Assembly (NCBI GenBank): GCA_003232715.1
Contig: QIJG01000117.1
Location: forward strand, 1 to 8,168
Origin: Nitrospirota bacterium
Lineage (GTDB): Bacteria; Nitrospirota; Thermodesulfovibrionia; Thermodesulfovibrionales; JdFR-85
DNA: 8,168 bases
Direction of reading: 5' to 3'
The position numbers were made by a program, and so were the translations under genes. How positions within the stretch are numbered: the stretch's first letter is position 1; each line of letters starts with the position of its first letter. The notes beneath the pieces were generated by a model. That model was given only the letters and a program-made list of their open reading frames with translations, ran no database searches and was not told the DNA's origin. Shown piece by piece: positions 1 through 6,302 of the stretch.

Positions 1-108
1 CATCCGTGCAGAAGCAAGGGCTGCCTCACATCCTGCGTGGCCACCGCCTACAACTATGATGTCGTATTCAGATTCAGTATACATTTCAGTGGTTAGGGGC
101 TTCTTCAT
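1..108 (-). CDS. mnmG: MnmG (GidA), tRNA U34 carboxymethylaminomethyl modification enzyme, N-terminal fragment
   Basis: Only the first 36 codons are present; the rest lies beyond the left edge. The peptide carries the FAD-binding Rossmann motif GGGHAGCEAAL at residues 21-31, preceded by YDIIVV. This is the characteristic start of MnmG, which with MnmE modifies the wobble uridine of certain tRNAs in the cytoplasm, using FAD. The assigned ATG shares its A with the TAA stop of the upstream gene (TAATG), so translation may be coupled; no clear Shine-Dalgarno sequence precedes it. A second in-frame ATG at 84-82 would leave only six residues before the YDII strand, which is closer to the usual family N-terminus, so it is a real alternative start. 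Family identity is secure from the motif; the start is uncertain. Confidence 0.88.
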   Translation of the reverse strand, partial: MKKPLTTEMYTESEYDIIVVGGGHAGCEAALASARM

Positions 109-629
109 TAAACATTATAATGCTTTCTTAATTCGCTTATCTTCTTATACCCTTCCGGACTAAGTTTTCTGAGGTCGTCTTCGGTTTCTTCAAGTCTTTC
201 AGTCACTTTTGCCTTTAAATCTTCAGGGGTCTTTTCTGCTGCCAATAATCCTACATAGAGGGATGAGACGGCATAGAGGAAACTGATATTTCCCTGGTCC
301 ACTTCAAGCAGTCTCTGAAATACAAGCGTGGGAAACAGGGGGTTGTCGACGGCGTATACAATGTCGTACATCTTGTCGATTATCAGAGATTCATTAATCA
401 TCACATCGACATCAACTACCGGTCTTCCATTATCGTCTTTGTCAAGATATTCAAAACCCTTCGCTGCTTTAATAGTCTCTTCAAAACATCTCTTTTCACA
501 GAAAAAGGCCGGGATGTTTATACAGAAAAGTCCGTGAACCATGTAAAAGAGCTTTCCATCCTGCCTTTCCTTTACTACCCGTATTTCCTTGCCACATTTG
601 TCGCAATGCGTTATCAGATCCGTTGCCAT
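108..629 (-). CDS. Conserved-looking hypothetical protein with paired cysteines (possible zinc-binding module)
   Basis: This 173-residue soluble protein has no signal peptide or membrane segment, and I do not recognise the family. The N-terminal 50 residues hold a C-x2-C pair (C9, C12), C36 and a C-x3-C pair (C44, C48, in the context FFCEKRC), plus H8 and H32. This arrangement resembles small zinc-binding modules of the zinc-ribbon or TRASH/MYM kind; that is inference from spacing only. Residues 50-130 look like a mixed alpha/beta or helical segment, and the last 45 residues are charged and probably helical. The start is supported by an AAGGAG sequence five bases upstream of the ATG. An overlapping ATG four bases further upstream is out of frame. 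The stop overlaps the start of mnmG, so the two probably share a transcript. It diverges from the bamA cluster. Confidence 0.8.
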   Translation of the reverse strand: MATDLITHCDKCGKEIRVVKERQDGKLFYMVHGLFCINIPAFFCEKRCFEETIKAAKGFEYLDKDDNGRPVVDVDVMINESLIIDKMYDIVYAVDNPLFPTLVFQRLLEVDQGNISFLYAVSSLYVGLLAAEKTPEDLKAKVTERLEETEDDLRKLSPEGYKKISELRKHYNV

Positions 630-634
630 ACATG

Positions 635-640
635 CTCCTT
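635..640 (-). promoter_or_regulatory. Ribosome binding site of the Cys-containing gene
   Basis: On the - strand this reads AAGGAG, followed by five bases and then the ATG at 629. It decides between two overlapping ATG codons (633 and 629): only the one at 629 opens the long frame, and it has the better spacing. Confidence 0.7.
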
Positions 641-800
641 TTATAACAGAAATAGAGTCAGACCCGGGCGGTGCTTAACCTCGGCCTCCACTTTTATGGT
701 AATAACTGTCCGACTGATATTGCAAGCCCGGCAAAAGAAGATGAATTTTCCGCTTGTTTCCAGAATAGCGATAGAGGCGTTAATCCCGACCGGTTTTCTT

Positions 801-816
801 CCGGCAAATTCGCCGG
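801..816. repeat. Short inverted repeat upstream of the bamA promoter
   Basis: CCGGC and GCCGG form a 5-bp perfect inverted repeat around AAATTC. It ends about 22 bases upstream of the putative extended -10. It could be an operator half-site pair or a chance palindrome; it has no following T-run, so it is not a terminator. Confidence 0.35.
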
Positions 817-838
817 GTTTACCTCATGTGTTGATTGG

Positions 839-847
839 TGGTATACT
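839..847 (+). promoter_or_regulatory. Putative extended -10 promoter of the bamA-lpx cluster
   Basis: The sequence TGGTATACT matches an extended -10 element (TGn followed by TATACT, 5 of 6 to the sigma-70 consensus). The best -35 at normal spacing is a poor TTACCT at 819-824, which is tolerable for extended -10 promoters. Transcription would begin near 854, giving a 5' leader of roughly 47 bases before the bamA ATG. This is a consensus match only. Confidence 0.42.
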
Positions 848-890
848 AATTCTCATTTTTGGAGATTTATTTGGATATAAACAGACTCTT

Positions 891-896
891 AAAGGA
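891..896 (+). promoter_or_regulatory. Ribosome binding site selecting the bamA start at 901
   Basis: AAAGGA lies four bases before the ATG at 901. The in-frame TTG at 859 would add 14 residues before the signal peptide; it has no such sequence immediately upstream, so the ATG at 901 is preferred. Confidence 0.6.
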
Positions 897-900
897 AGAC

Positions 901-3210
901 ATGGAAGGTGTGCTTAGAGAATTATTAATGAGGCTTGTCTTGAGGTTACCTTCTTTTAGTGCCCCCAGGGTTTTATGCTTTGTATTTTGCCTGTCCCTGA
1001 TCTTTTCTTCTGCTGTTCCAGCTCTTGCCGCTCAGGAAGGTCCGATAGTGAAAGTGATCGAGATCAAGGGCCTGAAGAGGATAGATGCGGGTGCGATTCG
1101 TAAGAGACTTTCCCAGAAAGCAGGACAACCACTTGCAGGAGAAAATATATCAAAGGATATAAAGAGCATCTATAAGATGGGTTATTTTGAAGATATAAGG
1201 GTGGAGGCCGAACCATTTGAGGGCGGCCTGAAGATAATATATATAGTTAAGGAAAAACCAACGATTGTGAGGGTGGGGTTCCAGGGCAACAAGGAGTATG
1301 ATGACGATAAACTCAGGGAGCAGATAACCATTACTCCAGGTGCAATAGAGGATGCAACGCTTATCCGGGATAATGTTCATAAACTGAGATCATTTTATGA
1401 AGGTGAGGGATATTGGCTTGCCGGTATTGTGCCTGTTATCAGAAAGACTACCGAAGATGAGGTTGCTCTGACCTTCCTGATCAAAGAGGGCAAAAAGGTT
1501 AAAATAAAGGAGATCAGGATAGAGGGGACCCAGGCATTATCTGATCGTGAGGTTAAAAAGGTTATGAATACAAAGAGCTGGAGTCTCCTGTCATTCATTA
1601 CATCTTCAGGGTATTATAAAGAATCCGAAATGAAGACGGATATAGAACGGATCAGGGATCTCTATTATGATAATGGTTACCTTAATGTTGTTGTCTCCGG
1701 TCCTGAAACGAAGCTTACTCCGGACAGGACGGGTATGGTAGTCAGCCTTACTATATCCGAAGGACCCCAATATGTTGTTTCAAGTATCAAATTTGCGGGC
1801 AATAAGGCTTATGATGAGAAGACCTTGACGGGACTGCTGCCACTCAGGAAAGGGGAGGTCTTCAGCAGGAAAAAACTGAGGGAAGGGATCAGAAAAATCA
1901 CTGACTTTTATTCTGAGAAAGGCTATGCCCTTGCCTCTGCGGAGCCGGATATAGTGCCTGATGAGAAGACTCATAAGGTCTCTGTAATCATGAATATTGA
2001 TGAGGGTGACATTTTCAGGGTCGGCCGGATAGAGATCTCGGGTAATTCAAGGACAGAGGATAAGGTTATAAGGAGGGAGATGAGGCTGGATGAAGGTGAC
2101 ATCTTTAACAGCAAACTGCTCAGGCGGAGTTATGAACGAATAAATAATCTGAATTTTTTTGAAACAGTAAAACTCGTGCCCAAGCCGGAACTTGAAAAAA
2201 AGGTAATCAATATTGATATAAAGGTAAAAGAGAAGTCAACCGGTTTTTTGAGTGTTGGCGGGGGGTACAGTACCGTAGACAGGCTTGTGGCCACGATAGA
2301 CCTTACACAGGGAAATCTCTTTGGTACGGGCCGGTATATAAAATTGAAGGGAGAATTTGGCGGGCGGTCAACCTTTTATGAAGTTTCATACAAAGATCCG
2401 TGGTTTCTTGACAAGCCGGTCTCTCTAACCCTGAGTGCTTACAATACAGAGAGAGACTATATCGGGTATAACAAGAAGGCAACAGGTGCGTCGGTAGGGT
2501 TTGGCAAGAGGTTTGATGATTACTGGAGCTCAAGCCTTGGGTACAGGTATGAGCGGGTAACAATATTCGATGTGTCGGAGGATGCATCCAATATTATAAG
2601 GGAACAGATCGGTACCAACATTACAAGCAGTGTAACTCCTTCTGTAGTCAGGGATTCAAGGGACAACTATCTCGACCCTTCAAGCGGTTCAAGGAACTCC
2701 CTTTATGTAACTTATTCGGGGCTTGGGGGGGACAACTACTTTATTAAAGGTCTTGTTGATTCAAAGTGGTTCTTCCCGGTTGGAAAGACAACGGTCTCTC
2801 TAAGGGGAAGGGTGGGTTATGCCAGTGGTCTCTTTGGTAGAAAACTTCCTCTTTATGATCGGTTTTACGTGGGGGGTATGTACACCATCAGGGGACTTGA
2901 CTTTGGAGAGGGTGGACCCAGGGACGAAAATGGTGACGTCATAGGGGGTACAAAGGAGTTATTATTTAATGCCGAGTATATCGTTCCCTTGCTGGATGAG
3001 ATCAGGCTTAAGGGTGTTGTCTTTCTTGACGTTGGGCGGGCATATGGAAGCTCCGAGACCTTTGGGAGTGATCTGAGGTATACAACAGGTGCCGGCATCA
3101 GGTGGGTTTCACCTATAGGTCCTATTAGGATAGAATACGGCTATAACCTTGACAGGAGAGATGATGAGAGTACCGGCAGGGTGGAGTTTGCCTTCGGGAA
3201 TTTCTTTTGA
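901..3210 (+). CDS. bamA: BamA, outer-membrane protein assembly factor (Omp85 family)
   Basis: The 769-residue precursor is the central subunit of the BAM complex, which folds beta-barrel proteins into the outer membrane. A hydrophobic signal segment at about residues 24-43 ends in ALA-AQ, a standard signal peptidase I site. Five POTRA repeats follow (about 49-120, 121-197, 198-289, 290-370, 371-445), each with an I-x-G-(N/T) strand and an FYxxxGY-like helix end. The C-terminal part (about 450-769) is the beta-barrel. The loop-6 motif appears as IRGL (R664) where VRGF is usual; the key Arg-Gly is kept. The protein ends in FAFGNFF, a beta-signal with terminal Phe. Five POTRAs and the companion genes argue for BamA rather than TamA. 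A skp gene follows after 57 bases. The start is chosen from the ribosome binding site; an ATG at 928 would also leave a usable signal peptide. Confidence 0.96.
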   Translation: MEGVLRELLMRLVLRLPSFSAPRVLCFVFCLSLIFSSAVPALAAQEGPIVKVIEIKGLKRIDAGAIRKRLSQKAGQPLAGENISKDIKSIYKMGYFEDIRVEAEPFEGGLKIIYIVKEKPTIVRVGFQGNKEYDDDKLREQITITPGAIEDATLIRDNVHKLRSFYEGEGYWLAGIVPVIRKTTEDEVALTFLIKEGKKVKIKEIRIEGTQALSDREVKKVMNTKSWSLLSFITSSGYYKESEMKTDIERIRDLYYDNGYLNVVVSGPETKLTPDRTGMVVSLTISEGPQYVVSSIKFAGNKAYDEKTLTGLLPLRKGEVFSRKKLREGIRKITDFYSEKGYALASAEPDIVPDEKTHKVSVIMNIDEGDIFRVGRIEISGNSRTEDKVIRREMRLDEGDIFNSKLLRRSYERINNLNFFETVKLVPKPELEKKVINIDIKVKEKSTGFLSVGGGYSTVDRLVATIDLTQGNLFGTGRYIKLKGEFGGRSTFYEVSYKDPWFLDKPVSLTLSAYNTERDYIGYNKKATGASVGFGKRFDDYWSSSLGYRYERVTIFDVSEDASNIIREQIGTNITSSVTPSVVRDSRDNYLDPSSGSRNSLYVTYSGLGGDNYFIKGLVDSKWFFPVGKTTVSLRGRVGYASGLFGRKLPLYDRFYVGGMYTIRGLDFGEGGPRDENGDVIGGTKELLFNAEYIVPLLDEIRLKGVVFLDVGRAYGSSETFGSDLRYTTGAGIRWVSPIGPIRIEYGYNLDRRDDESTGRVEFAFGNFF

Positions 3211-3251
3211 TGGATCTTTACCTGAATGTCATGATGACTATACCTAAAAAA

Positions 3252-3257
3252 AGGAGG
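3252..3257 (+). promoter_or_regulatory. Ribosome binding site of skp
   Basis: A perfect AGGAGG core is present, but it sits ten bases before the ATG at 3268, a rather long spacing. No closer in-frame start exists, and the ATG leads directly into a signal peptide. Confidence 0.65.
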
Positions 3258-3267
3258 ATAGAGTTTA

Positions 3268-3789
3268 ATGAAAAGAGTGGGGATTCTATTGATTTTTGGA
3301 TTGCTTTTCAGCAGTCTTGCTTATGGGGCGGATTTGAAGATCGGGTATGTGAATCTTCAGAAGGCACTGAACGGGTCTGAAGGAGGTAAGAAGGCAAAGG
3401 CCAACCTTGATGAAATAATTAAGGCCAAGCAGGTGGTTATAGACAAGAAGGGTAAGGAGCTTGAGAAACTGAAGGAGGCTCTGAATAAACAGTCAGCCCT
3501 GCTTTCAGACGATGCAAAAAAGGCCAGGCAGGAAGACCTTGATAAGAAGATGAGGGATTTTCAGAGGTTTGTTCAGGATGCACAGGCAGAAGTCAAGAAG
3601 AGAGAATCCGAATTCACTGATGAGCTTTTGAAGGATTTGAGGAAGATTATAGCAACGATCGGCAAAGAAGGGCATTATACCCTGATACTTGAAAAAGTGG
3701 ACGACTTTGTCGTTTATGCCGACAAGTCTATTGACCTTACGGACCAGGTTATCAGGAAATACAATGAAAAGATGAAGGATGGGAAGTGA
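3268..3789 (+). CDS. skp: Skp/OmpH-family periplasmic chaperone
   Basis: The 173-residue precursor begins with a clear signal peptide (KR, then a hydrophobic core, ending near AYG-A at residues 18-21). The mature protein opens with IGYVNLQKALN, the typical first strand of Skp/OmpH proteins. A long Lys/Glu/Ala-rich coiled-coil stretch follows (about residues 35-120), and a C-terminal beta/alpha segment completes the trimer body. Skp is a trimeric, tentacle-shaped chaperone that holds unfolded outer-membrane proteins in the periplasm and delivers them to BamA, the product of the preceding gene. Its stop overlaps the GTG start of lpxD (GTGA), so the two are likely translated in a coupled way. 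Position between bamA and lpxD is the classical arrangement. Confidence 0.93.
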   Translation: MKRVGILLIFGLLFSSLAYGADLKIGYVNLQKALNGSEGGKKAKANLDEIIKAKQVVIDKKGKELEKLKEALNKQSALLSDDAKKARQEDLDKKMRDFQRFVQDAQAEVKKRESEFTDELLKDLRKIIATIGKEGHYTLILEKVDDFVVYADKSIDLTDQVIRKYNEKMKDGK

Positions 3790-4811
3790 AACTCAGAGAG
3801 TTGGCAGCTAAGATTGATGCAAAGCCCCTTTCAGATGCCGATATTGAGATAAAGGGGGTTGGGGGCATAGATTCTGTACAAGAAGGATATTTAACCTTTA
3901 TTGTGAGTAAAAAGTTGATTCCCCAACTCGGGGCTTCCGCTGCTGTAGCGGTCATTGTCAAAGAGCCGATCACTGAGATTGATATTCCACAAATTGCTGC
4001 TGAAAATCCACTTCTTGCCTTTGCCAGGGCACTTGAGGTCTTTTATGTGCAGCCTCACAGGCCTGAAGGTGTGATGTCAGGTGCCGCTGTTGCTGATTCC
4101 GTCAGGCTTGGCAGGGATGTGACCGTTTATCCGATGAGCCTCCTTGCTGAAGGGGTTATTGTCGGAGACAGGACCGTGGTATATCCCGGGGTCTTCGTAG
4201 GAAAGGGGTCTTCCATCGGAAAGGACTGTATTATCCACCCAAACGTTACGATTCGTGAAGGGGTGACGATTGGTTCAAGGGTGATAATTCATTCAGGGAC
4301 TGTAATCGGTTCTGATGGTTTCGGCTATGTTTTTTCAGATGGCAGGCACCACAAGATACCCCAGGTCGGAGGGGTGATTGTCGGGGATGAGGTGGAGATT
4401 GGCGCCTCCGTTACCATAGACAGGGCAACCACCGGTAACACAATGATAGGAGAAGGTACAAAGATAGACAACCTGGTGCAGATAGGACATAACGTAAGCA
4501 TAGGCAAACATTGTATTATAGTGGCACAGGTGGGTATAGGCGGGAGCACGGATATAGGGAATTATGTGACCCTTGCCGGACAGGTAGGTATTGCAGACCA
4601 TGTGCAGATAGAGGATGAATGTATAGTAGGAGCAAAGTCAGGGGTTGTCGGCAGACTTCAGAAAGGTGTTTATTCCGGTATCCCCGTAATGCCGCATTTC
4701 AGATGGCTCAAGGTAAGGGCCCTGTATGAGAGACTTCCTGAATTACAGAAAAAGATAAGAGAGATTGAAAAAAAAGTAGGCAGTTCAGAGAAAGGAGGCA
4801 GGGATGATTGA
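3786..4811 (+). CDS. lpxD: LpxD, UDP-3-O-(3-hydroxyacyl)glucosamine N-acyltransferase
   Basis: LpxD adds the second 3-hydroxyacyl chain, from acyl-ACP, to the 2-amino group of UDP-3-O-acyl-glucosamine, the third lipid A step, in the cytoplasm. The 341 residues equal the E. coli length. The N-terminal domain (about 1-100) is the nucleotide-binding part. Residues from about 105 to 300 are hexapeptide repeats of a left-handed beta-helix. The C-terminal helix (about 305-335) follows the motif YSGIPVMPHFRWLK. The catalytic histidine is H235 in QIGHNV, matching E. coli H239, and H272 matches E. coli H276. The start is GTG, preceded by AAGGA at good spacing and overlapping the skp stop by four bases. 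The 3' end overlaps fabZ by eight bases. Confidence 0.96.
   Translation: MKLRELAAKIDAKPLSDADIEIKGVGGIDSVQEGYLTFIVSKKLIPQLGASAAVAVIVKEPITEIDIPQIAAENPLLAFARALEVFYVQPHRPEGVMSGAAVADSVRLGRDVTVYPMSLLAEGVIVGDRTVVYPGVFVGKGSSIGKDCIIHPNVTIREGVTIGSRVIIHSGTVIGSDGFGYVFSDGRHHKIPQVGGVIVGDEVEIGASVTIDRATTGNTMIGEGTKIDNLVQIGHNVSIGKHCIIVAQVGIGGSTDIGNYVTLAGQVGIADHVQIEDECIVGAKSGVVGRLQKGVYSGIPVMPHFRWLKVRALYERLPELQKKIREIEKKVGSSEKGGRDD
4791..4798 (+). promoter_or_regulatory. Strong ribosome binding site of fabZ inside lpxD
   Basis: AAAGGAGG lies five bases before the fabZ ATG and within the last codons of lpxD. Ribosomes ending lpxD would reach the fabZ start directly, so the overlap does not prevent efficient initiation. 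Confidence 0.75.
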
Positions 4812-5235
4812 TGTTAAAGAGGTTATGAAAGCTCTTCCCCACAGATATCCCTTTCTGATGCTTGACAGGGTTACAGAGGTTGAGGATGGGAAGCGGGCTG
4901 TGGGAATCAAAAATCTCACCATGAATGAGGCATTTTTCCAGGGTCATTTTCCCGGCAATCCTATAATGCCCGGAGTGCTTATTGTCGAAGCCCTGGCGCA
5001 ACTATCAGGTGTTCTTGCCTATAAGTCAGGCGCTGCCGGCAAGTCCACTTATTTCTTGAGTATAGAGAAGGCTAAGTTCAGGAAACCCGTGGTGCCGGGT
5101 GATCAGCTGAGGTTAGAGGTTAATGTTCTGAGAGGGCGGGGAACGATCTGGAGATTTTCAGGCACTGCCCATGTAGGAGATACGCTTGTAGCAGAGGCGG
5201 AGTTTACAGCTATGGTTACCGACAGGGAGCTGTAG
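4804..5235 (+). CDS. fabZ: FabZ, 3-hydroxyacyl-ACP dehydratase
   Basis: FabZ removes water from 3-hydroxyacyl-ACP to give trans-2-enoyl-ACP in type II fatty acid elongation. It uses the same 3-hydroxyacyl-ACP substrates that LpxD and LpxA take as acyl donors, which explains its place between their genes. The 143 residues are full length for the family. The hot-dog fold signature is intact: LPHRYPFLMLDR near the N-terminus, then GHFPGNPIMPGVL with catalytic H48 and the central helix bearing E62 (VEALAQ). FabA is excluded by the short length and the sequence around the HFPG motif. The start has a strong ribosome binding site and overlaps the end of lpxD. Confidence 0.96.
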   Translation: MIDVKEVMKALPHRYPFLMLDRVTEVEDGKRAVGIKNLTMNEAFFQGHFPGNPIMPGVLIVEALAQLSGVLAYKSGAAGKSTYFLSIEKAKFRKPVVPGDQLRLEVNVLRGRGTIWRFSGTAHVGDTLVAEAEFTAMVTDREL

Positions 5236-5286
5236 AGATTTATGATTTAAGGTGTGAGATTGATATGAAGAATTCCGGATTGAAAA

Positions 5287-5292
5287 GAGGAG
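5287..5292 (+). promoter_or_regulatory. Ribosome binding site of lpxA
   Basis: GAGGAG lies six bases before the ATG at 5299. It fixes the start after a 63-base gap from fabZ in which no terminator is seen. Confidence 0.65.
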
Positions 5293-5298
5293 ATAGTT

Positions 5299-6117
5299 AT
5301 GTCTGAGATACATACTACGGCAATAATTCATGATGGTGCTGAAATCGATGAAGATGTCACTATAGGACCATTCTGTATAATCGGGGGCAATGTAAAGATA
5401 AAAGAAGGTACGAGACTCATGAACAATGTAGTAGTTGAGGGTGATGCCGAGATTGGCGACTCCTGTACCGTTTATCCCTTCACAAGTATCGGTCTTGCGC
5501 CTCAGGACCTTAAATATAATGACGAGCCCACAGGCGTAAGGATCGGTAATCGAAATATCATTCGTGAGTACACCTCAATCCATCGTGGTTCAGTGGGAGG
5601 CGATGGATATACAGTGATTGGTGATGACAATTTCATGATGGCCTATATCCATATAGCACATGACTGCAGGGTTGGAAACAGGACCGTAATGGCAAATGCA
5701 GTCACCCTTGCAGGACATGTAGAGATAGAGGATTGTGCCGTAATAGGAGGAATTGTGGCAGTACACCAGTTTAACAGGGTTGGTGCATATGCAATGGTGG
5801 GCGGCTTCAGTGGTGTGACACAGGATGTGCCTCCCTACATGGTTTCATCAGCCCTGGGTTCAAAGTTAAGGCTTTATGGGCTTAATATAGTCGGGCTCAA
5901 GAGGTACGGGTTTTCTGCGGAGACGCTTTCAGAGTTGAAGAGGGCTTATCATATCCTCTTTAGGGAGGGCCTGACCCTCAAGGATGCTGTAAAAAAAGTG
6001 CAGGAAGAACTCCCCTATAGTGAAGAGATAGCTCATCTTATTGAGTTTATTAATGCGAACAGGAGGGGTATCTGCAGGCCCGGCAAAAACTCCCCGGGGA
6101 GAAACAAAGCCGAATAA
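5299..6117 (+). CDS. lpxA: LpxA, UDP-N-acetylglucosamine O-acyltransferase
   Basis: LpxA transfers a 3-hydroxyacyl chain from ACP to the 3-OH of UDP-GlcNAc, the first step of lipid A synthesis, in the cytoplasm. Left-handed beta-helix hexapeptide repeats fill about residues 1-185, followed by the C-terminal helical domain (from GLNIVGLKRYGF). The active-site residues H118, H121 (IHIAHDC), H140 (LAGHVEIED) and H156 (HQF) match E. coli H122, H125, H144 and H160. G169 matches E. coli G173, the residue that allows chains of about C14 or longer; chain length here is inferred only. Two features are odd: a two-residue insertion between PPY and the GLN motif, near the acyl-chain ruler, and a basic tail of about 12 residues after the usual RRGICR ending, coded by palindromic DNA. 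At 272 residues it is slightly longer than typical. Confidence 0.96.
   Translation: MSEIHTTAIIHDGAEIDEDVTIGPFCIIGGNVKIKEGTRLMNNVVVEGDAEIGDSCTVYPFTSIGLAPQDLKYNDEPTGVRIGNRNIIREYTSIHRGSVGGDGYTVIGDDNFMMAYIHIAHDCRVGNRTVMANAVTLAGHVEIEDCAVIGGIVAVHQFNRVGAYAMVGGFSGVTQDVPPYMVSSALGSKLRLYGLNIVGLKRYGFSAETLSELKRAYHILFREGLTLKDAVKKVQEELPYSEEIAHLIEFINANRRGICRPGKNSPGRNKAE
6090..6101. repeat. Perfect 12-bp palindrome in the 3' tail of lpxA
   Basis: CTCCCCGGGGAG reads the same on both strands and lies inside the codons for the unusual LpxA C-terminal extension. The DNA from here to about 6180 is rich in CCC/GGG inverted repeats, unlike the preceding coding sequence. Confidence 0.55.
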
Positions 6118-6140
6118 TGCGCAGATTTCGCAGATGACCC

Positions 6141-6176
6141 GGATTTTCAGAATCCCGAATCGGGCTCGGGAAATCC
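6141..6176. repeat. Nested inverted repeat (hairpin) downstream of lpxA
   Basis: An inner stem TCCCGA/TCGGGA (6153-6158 and 6166-6171) closes a seven-base loop. An outer GGATT/AATCC (6141-6145 and 6172-6176) can extend it across an asymmetric bulge. No T-run follows, so it is more likely an mRNA 3'-end stabiliser or a remnant of a dispersed palindromic repeat than an intrinsic terminator. Confidence 0.5.
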
Positions 6177-6222
6177 AATAAAATCAACGGATTAAGAGAT
6201 GCAGTCTATTCGCCTTGCCAGG

Positions 6223-6260
6223 CCTGAAACGGATTCAGGGTGACTCCTCTGTAAGAATCC
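6223..6260 (+). promoter_or_regulatory. Mutually exclusive hairpins in the lpxI leader
   Basis: CCTGAA/TTCAGG (6223-6228 and 6234-6239) forms a 6-bp stem with a five-base loop. GGATTC/GAATCC (6231-6236 and 6255-6260) forms an alternative 6-bp stem with an 18-base loop. They share 6234-6236, so only one can form. Together with the terminator-like hairpin that follows, the layout recalls a transcription attenuator, but no long anti-terminator pairing with the last stem was found. Confidence 0.3.
6239..6248 (+). repeat. 10-bp direct repeat, copy upstream of lpxI
   Basis: GGTGACTCCT occurs here and again at 7192-7201, so the two copies flank lpxI. GAATCCAT is also found on both sides (6255-6262 and 7171-7178), but in the opposite order relative to the first motif. 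Confidence 0.45.
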
Positions 6261-6266
6261 ATCATT

Positions 6267-6294
6267 TGAGTAAAGACTCATCTTTTTTCTTTTT
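6267..6294 (+). terminator. Weak intrinsic terminator-like hairpin with T-tract, just before lpxI
   Basis: The stem TGAGT/ACTCA (6267-6271 and 6276-6280) with loop AAAG is followed by a 14-base T-rich run (TCTTTTTTCTTTTT). The stem has only five pairs, two of them G-C, so termination may be partial. It ends eight bases before the lpxI ATG, an unusual place if it ends only the upstream operon. Confidence 0.38.
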
Positions 6295-6302
6295 AGAATG
6301 AA

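Larger units (their letters stand above)
630..900. other. Divergent intergenic region between the mnmG-side genes and bamA
   Basis: These 271 bases separate the - strand gene pair from the + strand cluster. Reading frames that cross it do not resemble proteins. It contains the - strand ribosome binding site, an inverted repeat CCGGC/GCCGG (801-805 and 812-816, six-base loop) and a likely + strand promoter at 839-847. No convincing promoter with both boxes was found for the - strand genes, although an AT-rich TTATAA stretch lies just upstream of their ribosome binding site. No RNA gene was recognised. Confidence 0.6.
6118..6302. other. Structured spacer between lpxA and lpxI
   Basis: These 185 bases hold no gene. 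They contain three successive possible hairpins (6141-6176, 6223-6239 or the competing 6231-6260, and 6267-6280) and a T-tract. CGCAGAT occurs twice near the start (6120-6126 and 6129-6135). No promoter with both boxes at proper spacing was found for lpxI, so lpxI is either read through from lpxA or uses a promoter I cannot recognise. Confidence 0.5.

Noticed and set aside
831..836. TTGATT as a -35 box for the bamA promoter
   Set aside because: It lies only five bases from the TATACT -10, far too close for a sigma-70 promoter.
859..900. TTG at 859 as the bamA start
   Set aside because: It would put 14 extra residues before the signal peptide. The ATG at 901 has a better ribosome binding site and gives a standard precursor.
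534..917. Open frames on the + strand crossing the divergent intergenic region
   Set aside because: They overlap the antisense of the Cys-containing gene, have no ribosome binding site or protein-like composition, and run into the bamA start in another frame.
5265..5306. A 13-codon mini-ORF between fabZ and lpxA whose stop overlaps the lpxA start
   Set aside because: It has no convincing ribosome binding site or recognisable peptide, and lpxA has its own good ribosome binding site. Chance is the simplest explanation.
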